A stretch of DNA of 64,000 nt from Corallococcus carmarthensis (GTDB taxonomy: Bacteria > Myxococcota > Myxococcia > Myxococcales > Myxococcaceae). The position numbers and the translations under genes were made by a program. Under the pieces are notes generated by a model. That model was not told the origin of the DNA. It was given only the letters and a program-made list of their open reading frames with translations, and searched no databases. Where the stretch lies: the NCBI RefSeq assembly GCF_003611695.1, contig NZ_RAWE01000011.1, forward strand, positions 1 through 64,000. Reading direction: 5' to 3'. This document shows, one piece after another, positions 33,211 through 41,956 of the stretch; the stretch's first letter is position 1, and every line of letters begins with the position of its first letter.

Positions 33211-34464
33211 ATGATGCATCTCCGTCTGGTCTGGACCGTGCTGTTCTTCATGGGCGCGGCTTGCAAGCACGCCTCGCCTTCGTTGGAGAGGGAGGGGCGT
33301 GCCATCGACGCGCGGCTCCAGGTGGCCGCGGATCAGCTCTGGGCGGGACGGCGCGAGGACGCCCGGGGCGTGCTCGCGAGCGTCCTGAAGGATGCCCCCA
33401 TGGACCCCGGCGCGCTGCTGCTCCAGACCTGCCTGGCCCTGGAAGACGGCGCCCTGGACGAGGCCTCCCGGAGCGCGGCGCGGCATCCCGAGCTGCCAGA
33501 GTTCCGCGTGCTCGCGGAGCTCGTGGAGCAGCGCCGCCAGACGCCCACGCCTGGCTGGACCGAGGCGTTGGTCCAAGCGTGGAAGAGCGCAGGACGCCCG
33601 TCCCTGGAAGACGCCATCTCGTTTCCAGAGACTTCCGCCGACGCGAAGGGATTGGCCCAGGACGTCTGGGAGCGGACGGAGTCCGTGGAGCCTCGCTTCG
33701 TCGCTGTCCTGGCGGACCACGCTTCGGAGGCGCAGCAGCAGTGGCTCCTGGCGCACCTGCCCGAGCTTCAGGACCCGAGCCTGTTGAGCCCTGCCTACGA
33801 CTTCTTCAACGTCATTGGCGGCCCCCTGCGGGAGCCCGCACTGGCGGCGCTGAAGCCCCGGCTCGTCACACTCGCGAATGGAGCGGACGAGGCGCGACTT
33901 TCATTGCTCCTGATGATGGACGAGACCTCGCCGGATGCCCCGCTCACTCTGGAGGAACTCGCCGGGCTGGAGCGACTCGCCAGCCTTCCGCGCTACCGGG
34001 GCGCTGCGCTGTCCAGGCTGTACGCGGACGCGGAGCAGCACCTGAAGGGCGTGGGGGCCACGCCTCGGCCCATTCAATCCTTCATGGCGGCGGTGTGGGG
34101 CCTGTCCATGGACGAGACCCTCGTGCTCCGCAAGCGCGCCAAGGCGTCGAAGGACCACCTCTCCTCCGAGGACAGGGTCCGCCTGGGCCGGGCTTTGTTC
34201 ACGTTGGGAGCGCGCATCGCGGAGGGGACCACGACGTTGGAGCGCGCCGTGGGCTTCCAACAGATGGAGGACGGCGCGGAGTTGATGGAAGAGGAGGGGA
34301 AGCGCGCCCGGGCCCGCCGGGACCTGGAACACACGCGGTCCGCCGGGCGGGCCTCACGGCAACTCCAGGTCGAGCACTGGCCCCTGCCCTCGCTCCAGCG
34401 GGAATGGATGGCGGCACAGGTGGCCGACGAGTGGACGCTCCTGAGTGGCCTGATCGAGCCGTGA
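33211..34464 (+). CDS. Predicted lipoprotein, 417 aa
   Basis: A signal peptide with a lipobox (FFMGAAC, Cys18) marks it for lipid attachment. The rest is all-helical with a TPR-like start (VAADQLWAGRREDARGVLAS, DPGALLLQTCLALEDG) and Leu/Ala-rich repeats, then a basic coiled stretch near 340-385. I do not recognise a family. It begins 51 bases after the Septu-like pair and may or may not belong with it; an envelope lipoprotein has no known part in Septu. Two ATGs lie at the start and the choice does not alter the lipobox. Confidence 0.6.
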   Translation: MMHLRLVWTVLFFMGAACKHASPSLEREGRAIDARLQVAADQLWAGRREDARGVLASVLKDAPMDPGALLLQTCLALEDGALDEASRSAARHPELPEFRVLAELVEQRRQTPTPGWTEALVQAWKSAGRPSLEDAISFPETSADAKGLAQDVWERTESVEPRFVAVLADHASEAQQQWLLAHLPELQDPSLLSPAYDFFNVIGGPLREPALAALKPRLVTLANGADEARLSLLLMMDETSPDAPLTLEELAGLERLASLPRYRGAALSRLYADAEQHLKGVGATPRPIQSFMAAVWGLSMDETLVLRKRAKASKDHLSSEDRVRLGRALFTLGARIAEGTTTLERAVGFQQMEDGAELMEEEGKRARARRDLEHTRSAGRASRQLQVEHWPLPSLQREWMAAQVADEWTLLSGLIEP

Positions 34465-34584
34465 TACCAGCGGCGGACGTCATCCCAATGTCCAGGTCCG
34501 GGCCCGAGCAAGCAGGGAGCTGGCCAGGTCCGGGCCGCATGCTACGCGTTCGGGTTCGAGCCGATGACGCGCGAGGAGGTACCC

Positions 34585-34887
34585 GTGGAGTTGCCTCACC
34601 TGGAAGTGGTTCACGGCATCATCGGGGGACTCGGTTCCGGTGAACTCCGCATCAAACCCCTGGAGGGCGGAGTCATCACGGTGACCGCCACGGCGGAACA
34701 GGTGGAGCGGGCCTCGCGATTGAGGGAAGGCGACAAGGCCGTCTCCGCGATGGTCACCCTGGGACCCAGGCCCCGGCTCATCTGGATCCGGGAGCAAGGC
34801 ATCGACGCGCCGATTCCGCCCGCCGAGGCGCGTGACGCGCACGCCCTGCGCAAGTGGAGTGAGCTGCTGCGGAGGCTGGCGCAATGA
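34585..34887 (+). CDS. Putative antitoxin partner of the Fic/Doc-like gene
   Basis: A 100-aa protein. GTG 34585 is preferred because GAGGAGG lies five bases upstream, inside the codons that follow an ATG at 34564. The product is beta-rich at first (VELPHLEVVHGIIGGLGSGE, VITVTATAEQVERAS) and helical at the end ([19 protein letters not shown]). It does not look like Phd, AbrB or another usual Doc antitoxin. Its stop overlaps the Fic-like gene by ATGA, the standard arrangement of an antitoxin before its toxin. The antitoxin role rests only on this position. Confidence 0.55.
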   Translation: MELPHLEVVHGIIGGLGSGELRIKPLEGGVITVTATAEQVERASRLREGDKAVSAMVTLGPRPRLIWIREQGIDAPIPPAEARDAHALRKWSELLRRLAQ

Positions 34888-35309
34888 GCGACGCACAGCC
34901 GTATGACCGGCTCTGTAGCCTGACCCGGCTCCAGGAACTGCAAGCCAAGGGCATCGCCGCGCATGGCGGACGGATGGGCGTCCGTGATGCCCTGGGCCCC
35001 GGAGCCACGTTGGGAGCGGCCTGGACCGCGGAGGAATACAACGCCCGGCCGGGAGCGGTTCCGGGGCTGATGTTCGCCGTCTACCTGCTCTTCTACATCG
35101 CGACGAAGCAGTGCTTCGTGGATGGGAACAAGCGGATCGCCTGGCTCGCCATGTGCGAGGCCCTGGCCTGCATGGGCCTGGAGGTGGAGGCCACGGTGGA
35201 TGAGGCGGAGGCGCTGGTGATGGCCATCTCCGACAACCGCATCAAGGACGCCGAACCGGTGTTCCTCTGGGTCGTCGAACATCTGCGCGAGCTTCGCGTC
35301 GGCGGCTAG
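34884..35309 (+). CDS. Fic/Doc-family protein with altered catalytic motif
   Basis: A 141-aa single-domain Fic-fold protein. The motif region is [18 protein letters not shown] (73-90). Doc toxins read HxFxDGNKR here, so DGNKR is intact but the base histidine is Gln76. Fic proteins move AMP or, in Doc, a phosphate onto a target such as EF-Tu. Loss of the histidine usually removes that activity. The N-terminal [18 protein letters not shown] is typical of Doc. It overlaps the upstream small gene by 4 bases and its stop overlaps that of the convergent LuxR gene (CTAG, 35306-35309). Confidence 0.75.
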   Translation: MSDAQPYDRLCSLTRLQELQAKGIAAHGGRMGVRDALGPGATLGAAWTAEEYNARPGAVPGLMFAVYLLFYIATKQCFVDGNKRIAWLAMCEALACMGLEVEATVDEAEALVMAISDNRIKDAEPVFLWVVEHLRELRVGG

Positions 35310-35935
35310 AGCGTCACCAATCCCATCCGCGCCGCGCGCACCACCGCCTCCGTGCGGCGCTGCACGCCCAGCTTGGCCAGCACCGCGTTGACGTGGAACT
35401 TGGCGGTGTGCTCGCTGATGTCCAGCCGGTCCGCGATGGCCTTGTTCGACAGGCCCTCCGCCAACAGCCCCAGCACCTCGCGCTCACGCGGCGTCAGCGT
35501 GTCCGGCCCCGGTGCTCCCGACGGCGCCGTGTTCCTTGGCGCGGTGCGCACCTGCGAGAGGCCCGGCTCGAACACCGTGAGGCCTCGCGCGACCGCGTGC
35601 AGCGCGGCTCCGAGCATTCCTGGCGCCACGTCGCGGAACAGCAGACCCCGTGCGCCCGCGCCCAGCGCCAGCTCCCCCGCCGCCTCGTCCGCCACCAGCG
35701 CCAGCACCGGCGCGCCCAGGTCCGGCGCCGCGCCTTCCTCCAACCGCAGGCCCGTGTCCCAGAGCACCACGTCGGGCGGCTCGCCCCGCGTCGCCTCCAG
35801 CTCCACCTGCGTGCCCGCGGCCACCACCGTCCAGGCTTCCGCCTGGTCGCTCAGCACCCGTGCGAGCGCACCCCGGGCCAGGGGGTCCTCGGAGACGAGC
35901 GCGAGCCTGGGCGATGACGAGGGCGCATCCAACAT
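35306..35935 (-). CDS. NarL/LuxR-type response regulator
   Basis: A 209-aa protein. A divergent receiver domain (10-125) keeps the acidic pair E16-D17 and a possible phospho-acceptor D60 (DVVLWDTG), but the conserved Lys near strand 5 is not evident. A linker and a GerE/LuxR helix-turn-helix follow ([20 protein letters not shown], then [20 protein letters not shown], 148-205). The partner kinase is not adjacent. The ATG at 35933-35935 begins the receiver; longer frames lack protein character. It is divergent from the S41 peptidase gene, a possible target. Confidence 0.82.
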   Translation of the reverse strand: MLDAPSSSPRLALVSEDPLARGALARVLSDQAEAWTVVAAGTQVELEATRGEPPDVVLWDTGLRLEEGAAPDLGAPVLALVADEAAGELALGAGARGLLFRDVAPGMLGAALHAVARGLTVFEPGLSQVRTAPRNTAPSGAPGPDTLTPREREVLGLLAEGLSNKAIADRLDISEHTAKFHVNAVLAKLGVQRRTEAVVRAARMGLVTL

Positions 35936-36057
35936 GGGCCCCTCATCCCTAACCGCGCCCGCCCCGTTCGCCACACCGCAGGGCGCCAGGACGCCTTTCC
36001 TTCCCTCTGGGACGCCCCCCTGTGAAGAATCGTGAAGTCCTCCCGGGAGGGGCGCGC

Positions 36058-37242
36058 ATGGCGGTCCGGACAACGCGGTGGTGGGTGGTCGGGCTGCTCC
36101 TCGCGGGCAGCGTCCAGGCAGCGACGGCCCCCTACGCGAAGCGCGGCGACGAAATCGTCACCCTCGTGCGCACCCGCTTCCTCGACCCGGCCAGGGGCGC
36201 CGCCTGGGCCGACGCGCACCAGGGCTACGCCGCCGACGCGAAGGACGTGGAGGACTTCACCCGGCGCACGAACACGGCGCTCGCGGAGCTGAAGACCTCC
36301 CACACGGCCTACTACCCGAAGGAGAGCCCCGGCCACGCGGAGGTGTCCGCCATCTTCCAGGCCTTCCTCCAGCAGAAGAAGGTGGAGGCCACCGGCATCG
36401 GCGTGGACGTCGTGGAGACCCCGGACGGCTTCTTCGTCCGCCACGTCTTCGCGGACGGTCCCGGCGCGAAGGCGGGCCTCCTGCGAGGCGACCGGCTCGT
36501 CACCGCGGAGGGCAAGCCCTTCCACCCCTGGCACGCCTTCACGAACCGCGCGGGCAAGGCCACGCGCCTCACCGTGGAGCGTGTGAAGGGCGCTGAACCC
36601 CTGTCGCTCACCGTCACGCCCCACCGCGTGAACCCGCGCCAGGAATGGCTCGCGTTCCAGAAGGCCAGCTCGCAGGTCGTGGAGCGTCAGGGCCGCCGCG
36701 TCGCCTACCAGCACGTCTATGCGTGCACCGGCGAGGAGTACCAGCAGGCCTTGGAGGAATCCCTCCAGGACGCCTTCGCGGAAGCGGACGCGCTCGTCGT
36801 CGACTTCCGCGATGGCTGGGGCGGATGCAATCCGGCCTTCGTCAACCTCTTCAACCCCCAGGTCCCCGTCCTCATCAACACCGGCCGCGATGGCAAGACA
36901 CGGCCCTACGCACCGTCGTGGCGCAAGCCGGTGGTGCTGCTCGTCAATGGCAACTCACGCAGCGGCAAGGAGCTGGTGGCCTTCGCGATGAAGCGCCACC
37001 AGCTTGCGACGCTCGTGGGACAGCGCACGGCGGGCGCGGTGCTGGGCGGTGGACCGCAGAAGCTGTCCAACGGGGACCTGCTCTACCTCGCCGTCATGGA
37101 CGTGACGGTGGACGGCGAGCGCATCGAAGGCGTGGGCGTCCCGGTGGACGTGGAGGTCCCGGACGCGCTGCCGTACGCGGCCGGCGCGGATCCGCAGAGG
37201 GAGAAGGCGCTCGACGTGGCCGCCTCCCAGGTGAAGGGCTGA
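36058..37242 (+). CDS. S41-family C-terminal-processing-type peptidase, secreted
   Basis: A 394-aa protein with a signal peptide (cleavage near VQAATA, residue 21). A PDZ-like domain (~110-185; [30 protein letters not shown]) precedes the S41 catalytic core. The nucleophile Ser is in [16 protein letters not shown] near residue 298. The downstream [12 protein letters not shown] stands where CtpA proteins have the catalytic lysine (GxxTxGK); that lysine is not obvious, so it may be a tricorn-core-like variant. GGGAGGGG is five bases before ATG 36058. It acts in the periplasm or outside; the substrate is unknown. Confidence 0.8.
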   Translation: MAVRTTRWWVVGLLLAGSVQAATAPYAKRGDEIVTLVRTRFLDPARGAAWADAHQGYAADAKDVEDFTRRTNTALAELKTSHTAYYPKESPGHAEVSAIFQAFLQQKKVEATGIGVDVVETPDGFFVRHVFADGPGAKAGLLRGDRLVTAEGKPFHPWHAFTNRAGKATRLTVERVKGAEPLSLTVTPHRVNPRQEWLAFQKASSQVVERQGRRVAYQHVYACTGEEYQQALEESLQDAFAEADALVVDFRDGWGGCNPAFVNLFNPQVPVLINTGRDGKTRPYAPSWRKPVVLLVNGNSRSGKELVAFAMKRHQLATLVGQRTAGAVLGGGPQKLSNGDLLYLAVMDVTVDGERIEGVGVPVDVEVPDALPYAAGADPQREKALDVAASQVKG

Positions 37243-37246
37243 AGCG

Positions 37247-38323
37247 TCAGCGCAGCGTGACGCCGTGCCCCGGCGCGTCCGCGTCCAGCGTCAGCCGCGA
37301 GCCCGCGTACTGTGCGCCGCCCTGGAACGGATGGCTCGCGATGAACAGCGGCGTGTCCAGGTCCGCGTAGGTGAAGCCGCCCAGCCCCGCCGCCAGGTGC
37401 GCGGACGCGCTCATCGCGAGCACGCTCTCCACCATGCCGCCCACCATCAGCTCCAGCCCCGCCGCACGGGCAAGGCTCCACATGCTCACCGCCTCCACCA
37501 TCCCGCACTTCATCGTCTTGATGTTGATGCCGTGGCACGCGTTCTCACGGATGAGCCGCAGCACGTCCTTCACCGAGCGCGCCGACTCGTCCGCGCACAC
37601 CGGCACCTTCGAGCGGCGCGTCACCTCCGCGAGCCCCGCGAAGTCGGACGGCGGCACCGGCTGTTCGAACAGCGAGAGCGGCACCTCCGCGCGCTCCAGC
37701 TCCTTGAGGAACGCCAGCGCCTCCGCGACGTCGTAGCCCCCGTTCGCGTCCGCGAAGAGCCGCGCCTTCGGGGCCTCCTGGTGGATGGCGACGAGCCGCG
37801 CCGCGTCCGCGTCCGGATCCAACGCGCCGACCTTCACCTTCAACGTGTCGATGCCCCGCCCCAGGATGGCCCGCGTCGACGCCACCGCGTGCGCCACGTC
37901 CCCGGCGGTGACCGTCATGTCGATGTCCAGCGCCGTCCCCGCTCCGCCGAAGAAGGCATGCAGCGGGATGCGGTGGTGCCGCGTGAGCGCATCCAGCAGC
38001 GCCATCTCCACGCCACATCGCGCGGACGGCGCCAGCGCGAGCGCATCCCCCAGCGCCTCCGACGCCGGCCGCCACGCCCGGACGTCGCGGCCCACGAGCA
38101 GCTCCCGCACCGGCTCCAGCGCGGCGAGCGTGCTGGTCTGCGTCTCCCCGCTCACGGCGGTGAAGGGGGCCGCCTCGCCCAACCCCACCGTGCCGTCCGC
38201 GAGCGTGACACGCACGAGCACGTTCTCCGCCGCGTGCTGCGCGCCGGTCGCGATGGCGAACGGCTCCGTCAGGGGCAGGTGCAGGGCTTCGAACGCGAGG
38301 TGCGTGATGAGGGTAGGGCGCAT
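37247..38323 (-). CDS. Dipeptide epimerase (enolase superfamily, L-Ala-D/L-Glu epimerase type)
   Basis: A 358-aa enolase-superfamily enzyme. The acid/base lysines are K162 and K164 (LKVKVG) on one face and K269/K272 (NIKTMKCG) on the other. Metal ligands are D192 (ADANGG), E220 (LFEQP) and D245 (CADES). The KxK motif and capping domain (residues 1-120) fit the dipeptide epimerase branch, which recycles murein L-Ala-D-Glu. Other muconate-lactonising-like activities remain possible. The start at 38321-38323 avoids an Arg/Pro-rich upstream frame. It converges on the S41 peptidase gene with four bases between. Confidence 0.85.
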   Translation of the reverse strand: MRPTLITHLAFEALHLPLTEPFAIATGAQHAAENVLVRVTLADGTVGLGEAAPFTAVSGETQTSTLAALEPVRELLVGRDVRAWRPASEALGDALALAPSARCGVEMALLDALTRHHRIPLHAFFGGAGTALDIDMTVTAGDVAHAVASTRAILGRGIDTLKVKVGALDPDADAARLVAIHQEAPKARLFADANGGYDVAEALAFLKELERAEVPLSLFEQPVPPSDFAGLAEVTRRSKVPVCADESARSVKDVLRLIRENACHGINIKTMKCGMVEAVSMWSLARAAGLELMVGGMVESVLAMSASAHLAAGLGGFTYADLDTPLFIASHPFQGGAQYAGSRLTLDADAPGHGVTLR

Positions 38324-38372
38324 GGGCGGGGGCGAGTGTGGCCGACGTCCCCGCCCGAGCGGGAGCACTTCC

Positions 38373-38885
38373 TTACAGCAAGCGGGTGAAGGTCAACGTC
38401 GTGGAGCCCGCCAGGCTCGTCAGCCCCTGGGGCGTCGCGCAGGCCGCGAACGCCGTCGAAAGGAAGCTGTTGATGAGCACCACCTGGTCCCCCGCGAACC
38501 GGCCGCTCTGGACCTGCCCCAGCGAGACGAAGACCTGCGCGTTGCCCACCACGTTCACGCCCACGCCCTGGAAGGTGAAGGTCGAGGCCGAACCATCATT
38601 CCACTGAAGGGTGGCCTGGGACGGGCCCACGTTGGCGAGGCAGCTGTTGTTGAAGCTGGCGCTCACGTGGATGGATCCGGAGGTCAGGGTGGGAACGCTT
38701 GTGTTGCATTGGTCGTAGTGGGACGTGTTGGTGTAGGCGACCATGCGCGGAAGCAATTGGAGGCCGGGCTTCCACGTCTGGTTGACGGTGCCGCTGCATT
38801 GCACGTCGGCCTGGGCCTGCGAGGGCGTGGCGTACAGCGACAGCAGGACGGCACCGAAGACGGCGAGTTTCGCGAAGCAGTGCAT
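38373..38885 (-). CDS. Secreted protein of unknown function, 170 aa
   Basis: The signal peptide (MHCFAKLAVFGAVLLSLYAT, cleavage after SQAQA near 25) is followed by a mature, Ser/Thr/Asn-rich, beta-strand-rich domain of about 145 residues with four cysteines (VQCSGTV, YDQCNTS, NSCLANV, AACATPQ). They probably form two disulfides. No charged catalytic pattern is evident. It looks like an extracellular or outer-surface beta-sandwich protein of a kind common in myxobacteria. It has its own promoter region (38886-39146), shared divergently with the hybrid kinase. Confidence 0.65.
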   Translation of the reverse strand: MHCFAKLAVFGAVLLSLYATPSQAQADVQCSGTVNQTWKPGLQLLPRMVAYTNTSHYDQCNTSVPTLTSGSIHVSASFNNSCLANVGPSQATLQWNDGSASTFTFQGVGVNVVGNAQVFVSLGQVQSGRFAGDQVVLINSFLSTAFAACATPQGLTSLAGSTTLTFTRLL

Positions 38886-39146
38886 GGGAGGACCTCGTGC
38901 GTGACGCGCGGGAAGCGCCCCCATCACGGTAGGAACACGCCCCCTCGCGCCCCATCCGCTCGGGAGGCAGCCCTCCCGGGACTCCGAGGCACTGGCGGCG
39001 CTTGCGCCGCGTTGGGTCCTGATTCCTTGCAATTCTAGAAGGTTAAGAAAGATACGAAGGTTGGGGCTGGCTTGAGCGGCCGTGCGATTCGTGGCGACAT
39101 GCGGGCTCCCCGGGGGGTGGGCAGTGCCGGGGCCGCGAGGAGGCGG

Positions 39147-41165
39147 ATGTCCGCGACCGATACGACCGTGGCCCTTCCGCTCCCGGATGCGCTCCTGGCC
39201 GCGCTGGAAGAGGCCGAGCGGGAACATCCCGAGGCGTGCATGGTGCTGCGCGCCGTGCGCTCGCCTGGCGGCGCCATCCTGGACTTCGAGTGGCTGTGGG
39301 CGAACCCCGCCGCGGCGCGCGCGCTGGGCCGGGGGGCGGAGTACCTCCGTGGCCGGCGCCTGGGCGAGGTGTCCTCGAAGGGCGGCATCGCCGGCCGCAT
39401 GGACGTGCTGCGCCAGGTGGTGGAGTCCGGCCGGCCGCACGCGGACAACTTCACGGAAGGGGACGTCCTGATGCAGGGCACCGCGGTGCCCCTGCGTGAC
39501 GGGGTGCTGTTGCGCCTGCGTGACATCACCAGCGCCCAACGGGTGGAGGAGGGGCTGCGCGAGACGCTGGACTGGGTGCGCGACGTGCTGGAGAGCATGC
39601 CGGACGCCTTCTTCACCGTGGATACGGACTGGCGCATCACCTACGTGAACCGCAACGCCGCCGCGCTCACCGGCCGCTCGCAGGAGACCCTCTTCCGCCG
39701 CGTGCTGTGGGACGCGTGCCCGGAGCTGTGCGGCACCCCGTTCGAGCGCTCGCTGCGCGAGGTGGCCGCCGAGGAGAGCTACCGCCTCTTCGAGGTGCGC
39801 ACCGGGCGGGACCGCTGGCACGAGGTGCATGCCTGGTCCAGCGGCCGGAACATCTCCACCTACGCGCGAGACATCACCGACAAGAAGCGCGTGCAGGCGG
39901 AGCGCGACGCGCTGCTCGCCCGCGAGCACTCCGGCCGCCTGGAGGCGGAGGCGCTCGCCCAGCGCCGCACGCACGAGCTGATGGCCGCGCGCGAGCGGCT
40001 GGTGCAGTCGGAGAAGCTGGCCATGGCGGGCCAGCTGGCCGCGGGCGTGGGCCACGAAATCAACAACCCCCTGTCCTACGTCACCGGCAACCTCCAGTTC
40101 GCGGTGGAGCAGCTCACGCCGCTCGCCCGCCGCCCTGGCGCGAGCGCCAGCCTCCAGGAAGGCCTGAACGAGGCGCTGGATGCGCTGCGCGAGGCGCGCG
40201 AAGGGGCGGAGCGGATCCGCGTCATCGTGCGCGACCTGCAGACCTTCGCCCGCGCGGACGAGCTGCGCCTGGGGCCCGTGGACGTGCACGCGGCGCTGGA
40301 GTTCGGCGTCTCCATGGCGATGACCCACCTGCGCAGCCGCGCCCAGGTGGAGCGCAACTTCGGCCAGGTGCCGCCCGCGCTGGCGCACGAGGCGCGCCTG
40401 GGCCAGGTGTTCCTCCACCTGCTCATCAACGCCGCGCACGCCATCCCCTCTGGCGCCTTTGAGCGCCACCGGGTGACGCTCACCACCCGCCGCGAGGGCG
40501 CGTGGGTGCTGGCGGAGGTGTCCGACACCGGCCTGGGTATGACCCCGGAGGTGCTTCAGCGCGCCTTCGAGCCGTTCTTCACCACGCGTCCCATGGGGGA
40601 GGGCAGCGGCCTGGGGCTGTCCATCTGCCTGGGGCTCGTGCGCAGCATGCACGGCGAGCTGACGGCCACCAGCATCCCCGGCCTGGGCAGCACCTTCCAG
40701 TTGCGGCTGCCCGTCGCGGAGCGGGCCGTGCACCCGGGCGTCCCCGCGGTGCGCGCGGAGGAAGGGTCTTCACGCAAGCGCGTGCTGGTGGTGGACGACG
40801 AGCCGCAGCTCACCTCGGTGCTCCGGCGCATCCTCGGCCGGCAGCATGACGTGGTGGTGGCGCACAGCGGCCGGGAGGCGCTGACGCTGCTGGAGCAGGA
40901 TGACGCCTTCGACCGCGTCTTCTGCGACCTGATGATGGCGGACCTCACCGGCATGGACGTGCACGCGGAGCTGTCGCGGCGCCGGCCGGAGCTGCTGTCG
41001 CGCTTCGTGTTCATGACGGGCGGCAGCTTCACGGAGCGCGCCCGCGCCTTCCTCCAGGCCGTGCCCCTGCCGCGCATCGAAAAGCCCTTCGAGCCGGGCC
41101 TGCTGCACGCGCTGGTGGAGTCCTCGCCGCCGCGCACCGGAGCGCGCGGCGGCCAGGCGGTGTGA
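39147..41165 (+). CDS. Cytoplasmic hybrid histidine kinase (PAS-PAS-HisKA-HATPase-REC)
   Basis: A 672-aa soluble protein with no membrane helices. Two PAS-like domains are at ~15-135 and ~155-265 (MPDAFFTVDTDWRITYVNRN). The phospho-acceptor His is in AAGVGHEINNPLSYV (~302) and the ATPase boxes are LINAAHAIPSG, DTGLGMTPE and GSGLGLSICLG. A C-terminal receiver (KRVLVVDDEP, acceptor Asp in FCDLMMADLTGMD ~593) makes it a hybrid kinase. It is of the NtrB-like class that phosphorylates its own receiver or passes phosphate on. GAGGAGG lies five bases upstream of the chosen ATG. Its TGA abuts the stop of the convergent SUFU gene. Confidence 0.88.
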   Translation: MSATDTTVALPLPDALLAALEEAEREHPEACMVLRAVRSPGGAILDFEWLWANPAAARALGRGAEYLRGRRLGEVSSKGGIAGRMDVLRQVVESGRPHADNFTEGDVLMQGTAVPLRDGVLLRLRDITSAQRVEEGLRETLDWVRDVLESMPDAFFTVDTDWRITYVNRNAAALTGRSQETLFRRVLWDACPELCGTPFERSLREVAAEESYRLFEVRTGRDRWHEVHAWSSGRNISTYARDITDKKRVQAERDALLAREHSGRLEAEALAQRRTHELMAARERLVQSEKLAMAGQLAAGVGHEINNPLSYVTGNLQFAVEQLTPLARRPGASASLQEGLNEALDALREAREGAERIRVIVRDLQTFARADELRLGPVDVHAALEFGVSMAMTHLRSRAQVERNFGQVPPALAHEARLGQVFLHLLINAAHAIPSGAFERHRVTLTTRREGAWVLAEVSDTGLGMTPEVLQRAFEPFFTTRPMGEGSGLGLSICLGLVRSMHGELTATSIPGLGSTFQLRLPVAERAVHPGVPAVRAEEGSSRKRVLVVDDEPQLTSVLRRILGRQHDVVVAHSGREALTLLEQDDAFDRVFCDLMMADLTGMDVHAELSRRRPELLSRFVFMTGGSFTERARAFLQAVPLPRIEKPFEPGLLHALVESSPPRTGARGGQAV

Positions 41166-41861
41166 CTACAGCTTCACCTCGTCGCGCTCCGGCCGCGTGA
41201 TGTACGCGGTGCTCGGGTTCGCGGGGTCGGCCAGCCGCTTCATCAGGCTGTCCATGCCGTTGGAGCGCGCGAAGGCCATCTCGTTCTTCGTCACGCCCAC
41301 CAGCGTGAGCAGCTCCACCTGGCCGCTGGGCAGGGTGAAGTGGCTGGGGCGGTTGGCGTCCTTCACGAACACGAAGCCCGCGAGCTTCGTCTCACCGCCG
41401 GTGAGGGTGCCGTCCACCGGGTAGCGGTGGCCCATGGCGAACAGCCGCGCGCACACGAGGTTGTAGGCCATCATGTCCATGAGGCGCAGTACGGGCCAGC
41501 GCTCCTCCTCGGGCGTGTGGATGACCATCTCGTAGCCCAGGCCGCTGCGGGCGTCGTCCGCCAGGTCCTCGCCGGGGGCCACCGTGAAGGGGTTGGACAG
41601 GCCGCTCGTCACGTAGGTCCAGTACGGGTACTGCTCACTGGGGGGCGCCACGCGGACACCCATGGGGAGCCAGTTCGGATCCATCTCCGTGCCCTGGGCC
41701 AGCTCGCTCTCCAGCCACCCCTCCAGCACGCCCGTGCCCTCCAGGAGGTCCACGTCCTCGCGGATGGTGCCGAACAGCTTCGGGTACTCCACCTCGTCGC
41801 GGTCCGCCCAGCAGTCTTCGTACCACTGGATGAAGTCTTCCTCTGTCTCCGGGACTTTCAT
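41166..41861 (-). CDS. Suppressor-of-fused (SUFU) domain protein
   Basis: A 231-aa soluble acidic protein. The central region, YWTYVTSGLSNPFTV, DARSGLGYEMVIHTPEEERW and the later HRYPVDGTLTGG, FVFVKDAN and LLTLVGVTKNEM, matches bacterial SUFU-domain proteins. In animals SUFU binds Gli factors. In bacteria the domain is often found with toxin systems as an immunity protein, but no toxin lies beside it here. It begins with an acidic helix (ETEEDFIQWYEDCW). It is monocistronic. Confidence 0.75.
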   Translation of the reverse strand: MKVPETEEDFIQWYEDCWADRDEVEYPKLFGTIREDVDLLEGTGVLEGWLESELAQGTEMDPNWLPMGVRVAPPSEQYPYWTYVTSGLSNPFTVAPGEDLADDARSGLGYEMVIHTPEEERWPVLRLMDMMAYNLVCARLFAMGHRYPVDGTLTGGETKLAGFVFVKDANRPSHFTLPSGQVELLTLVGVTKNEMAFARSNGMDSLMKRLADPANPSTAYITRPERDEVKL

Positions 41862-41956
41862 GGGGGCGGACTCTAGAGGTTCACCCCGATTTCACAACTT
41901 GAACCGAGCGCGGACGTCTTCCGGCCGGTGGGCTGGCGGACAGACGTTCAGGTTTT

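Noticed and set aside
33211-34464. Assigning the lipoprotein to the Septu-like system
   Set aside because: It is a helical envelope lipoprotein with a separate 51-bp gap; no known Septu system has such a part.
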